A stretch of DNA of 64,000 nucleotides from Psococerastis gibbosa (GCA_963971405.1 OZ020491.1:12890855-12954854); one strand, 5' to 3'; shown: positions 35,201-45,263, numbered from the stretch's first letter. Notes: generated by a model not told the origin, from the sequence alone. A program made the numbers and translations.

Positions 35201-38200
35201 TTTGTTTCCTTTATCCTCTTGTGGACATTAAACGAGTTGCGTCTGTTCTCCATCTCTAACATGACCCTGCAGTTTCGTTTTCCATTCGTCTCCTTGAAGC
35301 TGACGTTTCTTCACTTTTTGATGTCAACCCAACCTGTTTAACGGAAGAAAGTGTGACGCATGCTTCGGGAATGTTTTCCTCGTTTAAATCGCCAGACAGA
35401 AATAAAATCTTCCCCATACTCCTACAAAAATAAATTCGTGAGGTTACTAAATTCCTTGCGGCGATTTATAAGGGCTGCTTAAGGTTTAGCTCGAGGTTGC
35501 TTCGGGAAATCCTGGGGAATGTCCCCTAAAATGTTGAGGTGGTTCTATGTCACAGTCATACGGCCAACGCTGTTGTACGGCTGTCACGTATGGTGGAAAA
35601 GATCACGACTCATCACCTTTCAAGAGCAACTGAGAAAGTTGCAGAGAACAGTATGCATAGCAATAACGGGAGCCTTACGGTCAACACCGACAGCTGCATT
35701 GGAAGTGCTGTTAGAGTAACCACCACTGCACTTGGTAATCGAAAATGAAGCATGGATAGCTGTTCAAAGAATGTTTACGGTTAACGCCTTACAGCCCAGA
35801 CTCCCGTTTGCTGGACATGCGCTTGAACTCTTGAAACTGAGGAAGCAAGAACTGTCAATGCCATGTGACAGATTGGCGAAAGGCACAATTTTTCACTGTA
35901 TTTTTCAATTTTTCAATGATTTTTCAAGATCGTGACCAGTGGAGTTGTGAGACGGAATCAGATACTGATCTGGTATGGTATACTGACGGGTCTAAGCAAA
36001 ACGGGAGATCGGGTTTAGGCGCGCACTGTGCAGAACTGAAGGCAGAGATAGTACGACCACTGGGAAGGTTTGCCTCAGTCTTCCAGGCTGAAGTGCAAGC
36101 AATCGCTGAGGCAATGGAATGCTGCATGGAAAAGAAAGTGTCCAACAGGAATGTAATAGTGTACTCTGATAGCCAAGCTGCTTTGCGAGCAATTTCCAAC
36201 CCTGTGGTGACATCAGCAGTCGTGCAAGACTGTAAAAATCTGTGCGAAAAGGTACGAGGTTCTAACCGTGTGCATCTCATAGCGGGCACGAAGGGAACGA
36301 AAGGGTGGACGAGCTGGCTCGTGAAGCGTCTAACACCGATCCATATGGACCTGAACCAATTCTTCCCGTACCCTGGACAACCGTAATGACCAGAATCACG
36401 TCGGAGTTGATCGGGAACTTTAATAGGTGCTGGAATGAGACGCTCGGAATGAGACACTCAAAAAGGTGTATTGAGGGTCCATGCACAAAATTACGTCTCA
36501 ATATGCTAAGCCGCGGCCGAAATTCCACAAGAATCGTAACGGCTCTGATGACTGGCCACAGATCCTTCCTTACGGTTGTCCAGGGGTTAACGCTACGGGG
36601 TTAACAATTTCTTTCTCGTCGAATTGAACGTAGAGTTGGTTGGTTGGTAGCCCCCCCCCCCCCCCCCCGCACTGGGGATATTTTGTATTTCGCCACTGGG
36701 GATAAGTGCGTTTCAAATGTAGGCCAATGGTATTGGTAATATGAATGGATCAATATTAGAGACTGGCACAAATACCTGTTTAGCTAATAAAATTGTCTCT
36801 CCTCCTTTTACCCCGTCTGGGGAGGGGTTGGCACCGCATAAAATTTCTGGGACCAAGTATTTTATACATATATTCAAATATACTAACATACAGTAAAATT
36901 TCAAGGCGCCACCTCTTCACGTAATTTTCAGTTTTTGGTTTGCTATCCCTCTGGATCACCCCTAACTACACTAAAATATTCTGTGGGTTTGTTTCCTGCC
37001 ATAAATTAGCACAAAGGAACTTTTTATGTTGGATTTTTCATGCCACCCTTTCAGTGAAAACCCACCCCAAATAAATTTCTACCCCCTCTGGGGAGGGGTT
37101 GGCACCGCATAAAATTTCTGGGACCAATTTTTTCGTACATGTATTTAAATATACAAACACACAGCAAAATTTCAAGGTGCCACCTCTTTAAAGAATTTTA
37201 TCCCTGAGTTTATGGTTTACTACCCCTCTGGATCACCCCTAATCACATTACAATATTCTGGCATATGGTTACCCGCCATATATGGGCAAGAAGCAGCTAT
37301 TTCGCGTTGAATTTTTCATGCCACCTTTATAGTGAAATCCCACCCCAGGTAGATTTCTACCCCTTCTGGGGAGGGGTAGACACCGAATATAACGTCTGTG
37401 ACCAATAACATATTAACACAGACACCAATTTAAGACATTTAAGCTACGATTCAGATTGCCACCTCTTCAGCCAGTTTTACCCCTCTGTATTGGACTTTCC
37501 ACCCCTCTGGATCACCCCTAACTACCCTAAAATATTCTGTGGGGTTGTTTCCTGCCATAAATTAGCACAAATGAACCATTGTATGTTGGATTTTCCATGC
37601 CACCCTTACAGTGAAAACCCACCCCAGATAAATTACTACCCCTTCTTGTTGGGGAAAAAGTATGAGAAAACTTCTGGGACAAAAATTTCTAATATGAATA
37701 CGAAGTATCTAAAGATGTATACGGAGAAATTAAGTTGCCACCTTTTCAGCTAATTTTTCACTTTGGCTGGTGACATCAACCCCCACTGCACTTAAAATGT
37801 CTGTGACTAAGATTTCTATCATTACATTCATGAGTACTATACGGTATAATGGTTTTTCCACTGCCACCCTTTTAACAAAAAGCACCCTAGGATAAATTTT
37901 CGACCCTTCTGGCAAGGGGTTGCTGTTGCTAAAAACGTCTGGCATACTGTTTTTTATGATTGTCAGGCGACAAGCTTACACATAGAGGTAAATTTGATTT
38001 GCCACCTCTTCAGCGAATTTTTGGTACCCACAACTGATTTAACCACCCTCTGGGAAGGGGTTCCCATTGGGAAAATCTTCTGGCATAAAGTTTCCACTTA
38101 TATTCGAGTGCCACTAGTTATTTTGGTTGCATCTCAACGTGCCACTCGTTTAGTGAATTTTCGTCAAAAAACATTTTCGAAAAAAAAATCCCCTGTCCAA

Positions 38201-39487
38201 ATGCTACCGCTCTCGCCAGCCAGAAATCCCTTTTCGGCATATCCAGCCCATGGACTATTACGGACATAGTGTGAAAATTTGCCACCCTTTTAGAGAACCA
38301 AAGGATTGGTGGCACCCGGTCTATAAGCATACATTAATAAAATTGAAGAAACTCTGTGTTTCTGTGTACTCAATTTCTGGTCCAACAGCAGGTATGCCAA
38401 CATGCAAGCATTAGGTAAATATTATACAATGCATTTCTGCCCTTTCTCGTGATAGTAGAAACCAGGTTAGGTTGGGTTCCATGGCGTACCGCTAATAGTG
38501 AGCTTTAACTGTGCAGAAAAAGAATAATGAAACCATTGTGGAGCTGAAGAAGTGTGTGGCGTCTCTGCAACATGAACTTACCAACAGCGAAGACGTGCAG
38601 AAGGATTTTGTGCGACTGTCACAGTCGCTGCAGATCCAGTTAGAACGGATACGTGGTGAGGACCGGCAGGTCCGGTGGCAGCACGATGAGGACGTAGCCG
38701 AGTGTTCCCAATGCAAGAACGAATTCACCTCCCCGAAGCAAAAGGTGAGGTTGAACCCATAGACTAGATGCAGAAAGGCTACTGCAGCGCCGTACTATCG
38801 TGGAGACATGGTACAATCCATTGCAACCAATGGGTTGATGCGGTGCACAAAGTTGAAGCCCATTGTCAGCATGGTACTCAGCGATAGTAGCGTATAGGCG
38901 ACACTGAGCTAACCCCCAAATACAGCGGCAGTAGTGTAACCAGGCATCAGAATAAAGATTAGAGTATGTTGGAACTAAGACACTGACTGCAGGGCGATGC
39001 GTTCGCGACATTAATTCACGAAGTCTGTCTATTAATCTACGAGTAACTGATGACGTGTGAGGTTTGAGCTTTTGCGCCATTTAAAACTTAAAATGTAAGA
39101 AAAAATAAGGTAGGTGGTATATATTCAATTTAAATGCCACACTCTTTTTATTAACTATACCTTGGCATTTCGTTTAGAACATGCCTCAGCCATTTTCTTA
39201 CGATAACACTGGAGAGATCCAACCCATAATAGTGTCCTTTGAACAAACGGAAATGGTGAACTGCGTCAGTTTAAATTCTAAGTGAAGCTGATACTAAATC
39301 TATTTATTTGACTTTTTAGATACACTGCAGGCACTGTGGGCAAATTTTTTGTCGCCACTGCGTGCCTTTTACCATTCCCAGTGGGCCAAACCAGCGACCT
39401 AGTAAGGTTTGCCAGGTCTGCCACACTCTCCTCAACAAAGACTCTGCACCATACTTCAGTCAAGATGCTCCACATTCTCCAGATTAG
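20203..39487 (+). CDS. RABEP1: Rabaptin-5-like Rab effector with C-terminal FYVE finger, nine exons
   Basis: Effector of Rab5/Rab4 in early-endosome fusion and recycling. Exons: 20203-20263, 20705-21001, 24380-24597, 26371-26775, 27813-28061, 29581-29759, 30314-30449, 38517-38744, 39320-39487. They sum to 1941 bp (646 aa plus stop) in one frame. Most of the protein is coiled coil. Rabaptin landmarks: FNAQRAKMQRMFLQKEEEL near the start, GCDMCANYETQLQ (exon 4), LVGKHSKHSEQL with LPDT-like FPDTVGELQ (exon 5), and VQKDFVRLSQSLQIQLERIR (exon 8). The end is a FYVE-type finger: WQHD (the WxxD motif, residues 569-572), CSQC, IHCRHCG (one His short of the usual HHCR), FCRHC and VCQVC, eight zinc-binding cysteines. 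Vertebrate RABEP1 lacks this finger, but FYVE-bearing rabaptins are known in invertebrates. Intron 7 contains the 7.3-kb foldback. Confidence 0.92.
21212..21490. mobile_element. Inverted-repeat MITE (TGTACAGCCCGTAGGAAATT ends)
   Basis: The ends are inverted repeats of about 95 bp: TGTACAGCCCGTAGGAAATT is mirrored at the right, and both arms continue through 'ttaattaactaagcatgtta'. A half copy lies at 52975-53170 and a diverged relative at 29767-30101. It lies in rabaptin intron 2. Confidence 0.8.
21655..23200 (+). repeat. Region with recurring ACGGAGTGGAGA-like motif
   Basis: Variants of (A)ACGGAGTGGAGA or CGGAGTTGAGAAA recur at about 21659, 22613, 22630, 22798, 22988 and 23176. The intervening DNA is AT-rich and not obviously repeated. 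It may be an old degraded tandem array or one unknown element. It lies in rabaptin intron 2. Confidence 0.35.
24003..24130 (+). repeat. Stem-loop repeat with hammerhead-like remnant
   Basis: 'agcactagacgatagtcagg' is mirrored by 'cctgacgacgacctagtgct'. The right arm reads CTGACGA, then CTAGTGCT, then GAAG. The sequence after it (agtaatatttgac) also follows the related copy at 46.2 kb. The GAAA of a hammerhead core is changed here, so this copy is probably inactive. Confidence 0.5.
24633..25682. mobile_element. Non-autonomous TIR element of about 1.05 kb in rabaptin intron 3
   Basis: Its ends are inverted: TTACTTTACTTTTCCGTGTC on the left and the near-exact mirror on the right, with the match running through CCGAGGTA(A/G)AGACTC. 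It encloses an antisense LINE scrap (25060-25320) and no transposase. It starts about 35 bp after the exon 3 donor. Confidence 0.7.
25060..25320 (-). pseudogene. LINE C-terminal knuckle fragment
   Basis: The minus strand reads CADMEDETAEHITLEC, the Cys/His knuckle that follows RNase H in I-superfamily LINEs. Stops interrupt the flanking frame. It is carried inside the TIR element at 24633-25682. Confidence 0.6.
25691..25960. mobile_element. MITE with ATAGC(A/G)CCCATGATTAACTTA ends
   Basis: Inverted ends of about 20-26 bp: ATAGCACCCATGATTAACTT on the left and its mirror on the right. A truncated relative in the opposite orientation lies at 57487-57630. It abuts the TIR element to its left. 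Confidence 0.7.
26828..27012 (+). repeat. tRNA-derived SINE, copy 2
   Basis: It has an exact B box GGTTCGAGTCC and the body 'cattttctggccatacttcg', collinear with 5391-5586, with more changes and a small deletion. It begins about 50 bp after the rabaptin exon 4 donor. Confidence 0.75.
27105..27215 (-). repeat. Short LINE-like tail fragment
   Basis: The minus strand reads YLELNRTAQDRDE, matching the fragment at 15620-15730. It abuts the tRNA-bearing repeat to its right. Confidence 0.45.
27224..27503 (+). repeat. Repeat with internal tRNA cloverleaf, copy A
   Basis: A 280-bp unit starting CCTGTTCGGTTAGATAGTTG and ending 'accatataatactacaatg'. It is collinear along its whole length with 58483-58763 and inverted at 58190-58367. 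About 100 bp of conserved non-tRNA sequence lie on each side of the tRNA-like core, unlike a usual SINE where the tRNA is at the 5' end. Confidence 0.8.
27327..27399 (+). tRNA. tRNA-like cloverleaf, probably a pseudogene inside a repeat
   Basis: The acceptor stem GGGCTTG/CAAGCCC is perfect. The D arm (GTC/GAC), anticodon stem (ACGCC/GGCGT) and T arm with TTCGAAT all form. The loop is CCGGTTA, so the anticodon would be GGT (Thr), but position 33 is C instead of the near-universal U. No CCA-ready context or introns. The loop differs among the three copies, which argues against a working tRNA. Confidence 0.45.
28083..28461. mobile_element. MITE, GGCGG family, next to rabaptin exon 5
   Basis: The ends GGCGGCTATTCCACTTG and mirror CAAGTGGAATGGCCGCC are flanked by TAA duplications (28080-28082, 28462-28464). 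The interior is AT-rich and non-coding. It begins about 20 bp after the exon 5 splice donor. Confidence 0.85.
28700..29290 (-). pseudogene. LINE ORF2 3' fragment
   Basis: The minus strand shows HRFHLIESPVCRACG then LEHILLQC, the C-terminal Cys/His knuckle. Further upstream (29200 to 29100) is NKELVERIAAKDAAK, like the end of an RNase H domain (GN..AD..AK). Frames are broken between them. It lies in rabaptin intron 5. Confidence 0.7.
29767..30101. mobile_element. MITE related to the 21.2-kb element
   Basis: Inverted ends: TTAAGAGGA...TTGGCACCCCAA on the left is mirrored by 'attggggtgctaat...tcctcttaa'. The interior carries 'gatgcatgaagtagtcttctacaa', shared with 21212-21490 and 52975-53170. 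It starts 8 bp after the exon 6 donor of rabaptin. Confidence 0.65.
30700..30833. mobile_element. Short foldback MITE
   Basis: CTATGCCGTTTAATATTAAC on the left is mirrored by GTTAATACTAAACGGCATAG on the right with two changes, and the pairing continues through ATGTAAACAA. The element is 134 bp and non-coding. Confidence 0.75.
31029..32762 (+). repeat. Left arm of the foldback, with internal tandem units
   Basis: Units of about 275 bp repeat within the arm. Their landmark GAGGTGGCA/C recurs near 31345, 31610, 31888, 32167 and 32440, and TAGGGGTGATCCAGAGGGG recurs near 31830, 32113 and 32388. Units differ from one another far more than the two arms do. The short open frames have no known domain. 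Confidence 0.85.
33192..33420 (+). pseudogene. Unidentified broken coding fragment in the foldback centre
   Basis: The frame VVWLTYYVSKTENATVKANL, then SRWYGVKEQLGGIKNMI, then RRRHKVSTAD and, after a stop, IIALLEEERK reads like charged protein-coding sequence. I do not recognise the family. An AG precedes it at 33186-33187, but it does not fit the rabaptin frame or alignment. Confidence 0.35.
33650..34140 (-). pseudogene. LINE reverse-transcriptase thumb fragment
   Basis: The minus strand reads VKFLGVHLDLKLLW, WGLSTKVMRWL and KIKRLACISISGAMPSTP followed by ALEALLGLPPL. This order is typical of the end of the RT domain in I-superfamily LINEs. Frames are broken. A related piece of opposite orientation lies at 35480-36590. 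Confidence 0.75.
34170..34760 (+). pseudogene. Dead mariner transposase
   Basis: Two ends of a mariner transposase are present and the middle is deleted. The N-terminal part shows YRWFKAFSEGREMLE-like and VRYDRRLTVRMIADKLNLNH, the helix-turn-helix region. The C-terminal part shows WVLHHDNAPCHT (the second catalytic Asp), SPCDFFLIPRIKNELKGRHF and FEEWKSRLQRCI. Several frameshifts separate them. Terminal repeats were not found. Confidence 0.85.
35480..36590 (+). pseudogene. LINE fragment: RT thumb plus RNase H
   Basis: MSPKMLRWFYVTVIRPTLLY, then RTVCIAITGALRSTPTAALE (thumb), then an RNase H domain (WYTDGSK, FQAEVQAIAEAMECC, YSDSQAALRAI), then GPEPILPVP. Frames are interrupted more than once. 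Its 3' end is cut exactly where the right foldback arm starts (36592), so the foldback boundary lies inside or against this LINE. Confidence 0.8.
36592..38324 (-). repeat. Right arm of the foldback
   Basis: Reverse complement of 31029-32762 with a one-base shorter G-run. Single differences include positions matching 31086, 31222 and 31268. It ends about 190 bp before rabaptin exon 8. Confidence 0.85.
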
Positions 39488-40290
39488 TGGACTACTGTGG
39501 CCCTATTGTGCAACAGTGCAGTGACTCACACCTCCAACTCTTTATCCAAATATAGGAGAATTCGAATTTCCTAGTGGTACACTTACGCCGTCTGCTCACT
39601 GGCATATGTTGCATGCTTAGCAGGTGGTCACTGCGGTATTCACCGATCTCAGGAGAATCCTCAACTGGCAAGAAAAGATTAGTGGTGCTCAGCGGTGTTC
39701 GGAACTGAAATCAATCATCAGCAAAAAGTACAGCCTAGGCCTACTTGGTTGAAAATATATCAAAATAGATTCTTCCTTTGGAAAATATATTTCGACATTA
39801 AAAAATGGTGTAAACTACGAGTACAGTTTCGCGATATTGTGAACCACCTCAGTGAGAATTCCGCCGATAAAAGTCTGCGTTCTATAGCGTGCAGCCGGTA
39901 GTTACTTACTTTAACAGGGGCGGAGCCAGGCTAGCAAAATGGCTATCCACAGCTCAGTCAATCAACGATTCCGCACTCCGCAGTTGTGACCCAGCGAAAG
40001 CAGGATGTTCTTGCCATCAGCCTAATACATTTAAAACCAAGCTTGCCAACCGAGACTCATGCAATCAACAGCAAACATCAGTTGTGACGCAACGGTCAGG
40101 CGCACAGAACGTCTGCGCATCATTTCTGTTGCCATTTTTGCAAGAGGTAAATGAGCAGATGAAAATTTCTTTGACATTTTCATCTACGCTTGCCCGCTAT
40201 CGGCTATACCAAGCATATGGTCTGATGCGATCTATTCTATCCTACTATTGTTGGGCGGAGATCTTGCCTAACCATCGGACGTAAAATATA

Positions 40291-40296
40291 AATAAA
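40291..40296 (+). terminator. Candidate poly(A) signal of rabaptin
   Basis: An AATAAA hexamer lies about 800 bp downstream of the stop at 39487, in AT-rich DNA. Other AT-rich hexamers are possible. Confidence 0.3.
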
Positions 40297-40799
40297 ATTA
40301 ATTAACGCAAGAAGTTTAAAATTGGTATACTGGTTTTAATTTTTATTATTTGTTTGCAATTTAGAATTACCAATTTTATTTTTTTTAATAATTTGGCCGT
40401 TTTAGGTAAAACTGATTTTGACGCTTAACTGTCACGGCTTGAATGCAAATAAAAATAAGCAGCGGCATCAGCTATTAACACTGACTTCACTGGTTTTAAT
40501 TTTATTTCGGTAATGTAATTACAAATATCATTTTGCCTTAATTTTGTGTACAGTACACTAGGCCCATAATAAAGCAGGATTTATGCATGATGCAGATTTC
40601 ATCAGCTAAAATACTTATTCAAGCATTCTAGGTGTATAAAACATTTAAAAATGTGAATGCCCTCTTCATACATTACGATTGAATTATATTTATTGTTCAG
40701 ATATTTTAAATGAAGATTTGTTTTGTAATTAACTATTAGTTGGCTATGTCAGTACCCTACTTCTGAAGTTCGCGTGGAATTATGTCGGCATTTTGCTAA

Positions 40800-41190
40800 G
40801 GCGGGGATTCCACCGACCTGCAAGTGCAAAATACAAATACGGTGACGTGGTAGCAGACATTCAAGACTTAGGCGGGGTTTCCACCGACCTCGCATTGCAG
40901 AATGCAAATGACATTGACGGAAAGGTTTATTTTCCTCGATGCCATAGTTAAAATTGATCAATGATCATACAGTAAAATCACAAACAAACTAAAATTAAAA
41001 AATGGCGTCATGGGATATGTTAAGTACAAACATTTTAATAGATTACTATAAAAAGAAAAATTTAAATTTCTGTCAATGTCATTTGCATTCTGCAATGAGA
41101 GGTCGGTGGAAACCCCGCCTAAGTTTTGAATGTTTGCTACCACGTCACCGTATTTGTATTTTGCACTTGCAGGTCGGTGGAATCCCCGCC
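40800..41190. mobile_element. Nested palindromic MITE, GGCGG family
   Basis: The outer arms (40800-40867 and 41123-41190) begin GGCGGGGATTCCACCGACCT and are mirrored. Direct TAA triplets flank the element. Inside sits a second complete inverted-repeat element (40871-41119) that begins GGCGGGGTTTCCACCGACCT and continues 'cgcattgcagaatgcaaatg'. This hairpin within a hairpin recurs at 47228 and 48465. Confidence 0.85.
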
Positions 41191-41254
41191 TAAAGGGGAA
41201 GTACAACCACGAAAGTACGAATGGTACCGAGATAGATAATATGAGTAGTTCCAT

Positions 41255-41360
41255 GATAAATAACTGTCCTAGGGTTAAATTTCGGTTGCCTCGACTTTCC
41301 CTATCATAAAGAACTGAATTGATCGATGAGACGATTGCATAGTCTACAACAGGCAGACAA
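41255..41360. repeat. Dispersed repeat shared with 3.6 kb
   Basis: The 'ttcggttgcctcgactttcc' and following 'aagaactgaattgatcgatg' match 3630-3712 with few changes and in the same orientation. Confidence 0.55.
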
Positions 41361-41399
41361 ATGTTATACAATGGCAGGGTATGCAATCCATTATCCATA

Positions 41400-44300
41400 G
41401 TTTCTTCAAAAAATATTTTTATTCAAGACCAAAACTTGTAATGATTTAAAAAACAGCGCGGAGTGAGTGGCGGGAATACATTGAAACTCGAAACGGAAAT
41501 GAGTCGAAAGGGGAATAATTCAAGCATTAACCACGATTAAACACAATTGGGGGCGAGTCAAAATAATATATTGGGTTTTTTGGGGGGTGAGGTTAACCAC
41601 ATGAAGTCAACTTGGGAGTTAAAAGGTGCCTAAAAGTGGCTAATATGACCGGATAAGGACGAAGTGAGCTGGCAAGTCTCAAACTTGCTCATTTTCTGAC
41701 TTTCTTGGTGATGAGTTGCTTCGAGGTTGATTTTTTGTGGTAAGCCCCGTTTTTATTAATTTATGAAATTACGTACCGCCGTAGAACCGGTAGAAACCCC
41801 TGAAAAAGAAAAAATGAGCATAAATATTATACACGAAACAAGTAGGAGCCTAGATAAATGCGTCCATGCGCGATGACGCATGCTTGCCGGCTCAAACCAC
41901 GTCTGATCAGGAGGAAGTGGAATTTAAGATAATTTAAGGTAATTACGGTGTGGAGACGAGAAAAAAAAAAATAAAAGTAAATATAAAATTTACTGCTTAA
42001 TCTTCACGTCGGATGTCGGAAAGACCGTCAAGGTCACAGGAAGGTCAGATTGGAGCTGCTCGGCCATATGCAGAAGAAAGGAAGACAAGCTACCACTAAA
42101 TAATCATTAATTGTTTCCTCCGTAGCACCTGAAAACAGCCACCATGATGGGGTAGGAAAAGCTTGTTTGGGCCTAAAGCCGGTCGCTGGGGAGCCACAGC
42201 TCGGAGCCTGACCAACTAGGCTCCGGTAGCCGCCTGGAGTTCGGATAGGCGAGATGGAGTGAGCCATGCATATTTGACCTACCTACGGCCTGCCTAGGGC
42301 CTACTACACCCTGCGGAGTATGCACTCTCTGCGCCCTGCACCTACGAGTGGAATCCGAGTACCCTGCCGTGAGCTCTGGTCCGTAAGCTTCTTTTCTTTT
42401 ATATAATTTTTCCAGTGCGTCAATTTTCCTAAAAACTGGGCGCAATTTTGCTACCCCTAATTTTTCTAAGTCATTTAGTCCGTACGTAATTTTGCTGAGC
42501 TGACTGCCTTGTCATAATCAGCTGATGACACTCCTGGAGCTGTCAAACTTCGGGAGCCTGTTCATTCTTGTTCTAATTTACAATATGGTGGTCTAAGAAG
42601 GGACGCTGGGGTTTGCAGCCACTTTTGGAACCGTAAAATTGAGGCATGTGACCCGATCTTTGCCTACGGGAAAGGGGCACGTCTACCGGTCCTTGTTTGG
42701 CAGTAATCATTCCAAAATTGTAGGTTGGCGCCCCGGGTTCGTGTTTTGATTACGTTTTATTAAAGAGGTCTCTGTTTTGGCGCAAAACGCAGCGTCTCTG
42801 TGCTTAGATCACCAGTTTGTCAATGTATTGTTTTCACTGTACTTACCGTAGTAATTTCGTTGTCACTCTCACATTATTTTGTTTTGTTGTTTTTGGTAAA
42901 AGCCGAAAAGTTTTCCCGGCTGGGTTTTTTCGGTTAATTTTAAAATAAATAAGAGCTCTTCCAGCTTTTGGAGTTGGACCTTGTTGATTATTTCGGCCAT
43001 ATTGGTTTCTATTGCCCCGTCTAAGACGTGGTTTTAACTTAATTCACCCGCTATTGTTTGGCGCTGTTTTCAATTTAAAATTATTATTGCACTTTATATT
43101 TGTTGCATTAGAAGAGGGAGATTGTTGTCGCAGAATTTGTCCAGGTTTCTTTCTGACCTTAACGCTCCCTGAGTTGAGTCTCCGCATGAGGGAGGATGCG
43201 GCTCAAGAGTCTAGCGCCCCGCGATCTGGGTTTCTGTCGGATTCATCGGGAGCTTGACCTCGGGAGCTGCATGGTTCTCTAGTTGTGTTGAGTAGTTTGA
43301 AGCGGGTGTAGGATTAGCTTGGGTGTCGTCTGAGCTAGCCCGTTTTATTTTTCGTAACACCAATCCCAGGCTAATCAGGCTCCGGGCTTCAGTGTCTTAT
43401 CAGGACATGTCCTCCGTTAGAAAATAGCTACCTTCTAGAGTAGCCCTAAGTAGTTTATTTCATTTCCCTAAGTTTCCGAATCTAACTTTCCTAAGTTAAG
43501 CAAGCATAAGCATCACAAGCATTTTTATTTAATAAGAAAATATCAGATCTTGTAACAATAATTAAGAAGAGATTTATAGCTCCCAAAGTATAATAAATTA
43601 AAATAGATTAGTAAAGCAAGTTTAAATAGCGAGAAGCTAGCATGATAGAAGTGCACAAGCAGTGTACGAGTATAGTAACAGAAATGAACAATAAAGTCTA
43701 ATTTCACACATGACGCATAAAGAAAGAATCTTACAAACTTAGCATGGGAAAGCGTTTTTTTTATTAATTTACTTAGCAATTTATTAAAGATTTTGTCTAT
43801 TCATGTTTTAAAAAATTTTCATACATTATAAGATCGTATCATAAGGTATGTTTTGGAGTTACTGAGGAGTAAAATTTCACGCAATGTAAAATTCACGGGG
43901 AAAATTGAAAATACCCTAGATAATATCCTACTCTTTAAACGTCGTATGGTCACTATGTGATAGAAGATTTCGAGCACCAGTATTAGAGTCTTTAATAATG
44001 CAATGGTGTTCTGCGTATAATCATCCACCCACTGATCTATTCGTAAAGGTTAAAAAAGTCATTAACTTCAAACGCATTACAAAGTTTATTACAAAGCACT
44101 ATGAAAACAATTAGAGCACTAGGAGTACGTAATGGCATTTGTAATAGTTTCAATAAAAAATCAAATACAGCAAGGCACGGCTGATCAGGTGTAGGTTTAT
44201 TTCAAAGATGATGACCGTAGACTTCGGCCGCCCTTAAACCTGTATTATATTTTAAATTGCCACACAAGTTATTGAAAATACAGTCTATTAAAGTGGTTGA

Positions 44301-45263
44301 GTTCTATTTTAAAGATGAATAATTTTATATTTAATTTTCCATGATTATTAAAATATGTTTCAAGCCAAAAAATTCTTTCCGTTTCAAGATGACGCTGTTT
44401 TATTTATGCTTATTATTGGAAAGAATAAACCTGCTAACCTATAAACTTAGAATTATAATTCTTATTGAGGTGGGATAATTTAAACTATTCAGCAGATTTA
44501 CTTACGCACAATTTAAGGCTAATTCTCCTCAACAATAGTTCTTGTATTACAACTTAAAAACGTAATTAAAAATGAAAACGAAGATAGACTGCCTGAGTAG
44601 CCAACTCTTTTAAGACTTGGCGTGGAATTCTAAGTAAATGTTTTTAACTTCGACAATTTGGTACTGGTTATTACAACGTTCGTATATTGAGAACCTGGAC
44701 CCTCCTCCCTTCATCAAATATCGCTATTTTTAACAGGGGGCCCAAACAACTAGCCCGTAGGAGTGACTTGGAGATCTAAAGTTACTAGTAGGCACAAGTT
44801 GCCATCGCTGACCTCAGCGATAGCCCAATCTAATTCTAAAGAGAATTAACCGGAAAACCCAGTTAATTCAGGTGCATCTAGGCTACGGTAAGCATAGGTT
44901 CTTGAGAAATTAGTAGCAGTAGATGATTGCATCAACATACAGAATAATAAATAAAAACAATATACTGTATATTAAGTACCTAATGACTGCTAAATGACTA
45001 CGCAAACTTTATTGGCGCGATAGTGACTTCATTTGGTACTCGAACTTTAAGAGTGGACTGTGGCTTTTGGGAGCTAAGCAATCCCTTATAGTAAAGCTAA
45101 GGGTGTCCTAAAACATTTCATTGGAGCTTATTGGAGAACATAATTTCGTACAGTAGCAATCCAATGTAATACGTAAGACTCAGGTCGGCCTTCTACTGTA
45201 CTAGAACCAAAAATTCTATCTATTGCCTAAGTTATAATAAAGATGACAGCAGTAAGCATTATT
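41400..45263. other. Gene-poor interval
   Basis: There is no gene I can support. The segment 42000-43450 is richer in GC and has the look of an unidentified repeat (for example 'gagatggagtgagccatgca' and 'ggcagcctcc'-like patches), but I found no conserved protein, no paired long repeats and no second copy. From 43500 to 45260 the DNA is AT-rich and featureless. Confidence 0.4.

Larger units (their letters stand above)
31029..38324. mobile_element. 7.3-kb foldback structure in rabaptin intron 7
   Basis: Two inverted arms of 1734 and 1733 bp flank a 3829-bp centre. The arms differ by one base in a G-run (19 versus 18) and by only about three substitutions I could spot, so they are close to 99.8% identical. 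A TAA triplet lies at each outer edge if the arms begin TAGACCGGGTG, which would be a 3-bp target duplication. The centre has no intact gene; it holds LINE pieces on both strands and a dead mariner. It could be a foldback-type transposon, a recent inverted duplication or, less likely, an assembly artefact. Confidence 0.8.

Noticed and set aside
39889-40284. Open frame of 131 codons after rabaptin
   Set aside because: Low-complexity, no domain; likely 3' UTR or intergenic sequence.
42034-42445. Minus-strand open frames of 77 and 90 codons
   Set aside because: No conserved domain and no second copy; the composition suggests an unidentified repeat.
42715-42740. Possible primer-binding-like TTGGCGCCCC of an LTR element
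   Set aside because: No paired long terminal repeats and no recognisable coding region nearby; the motif alone is too short to support an element.
43012-43257. Open frame of 81 codons
   Set aside because: No similarity or splice context that I can support.
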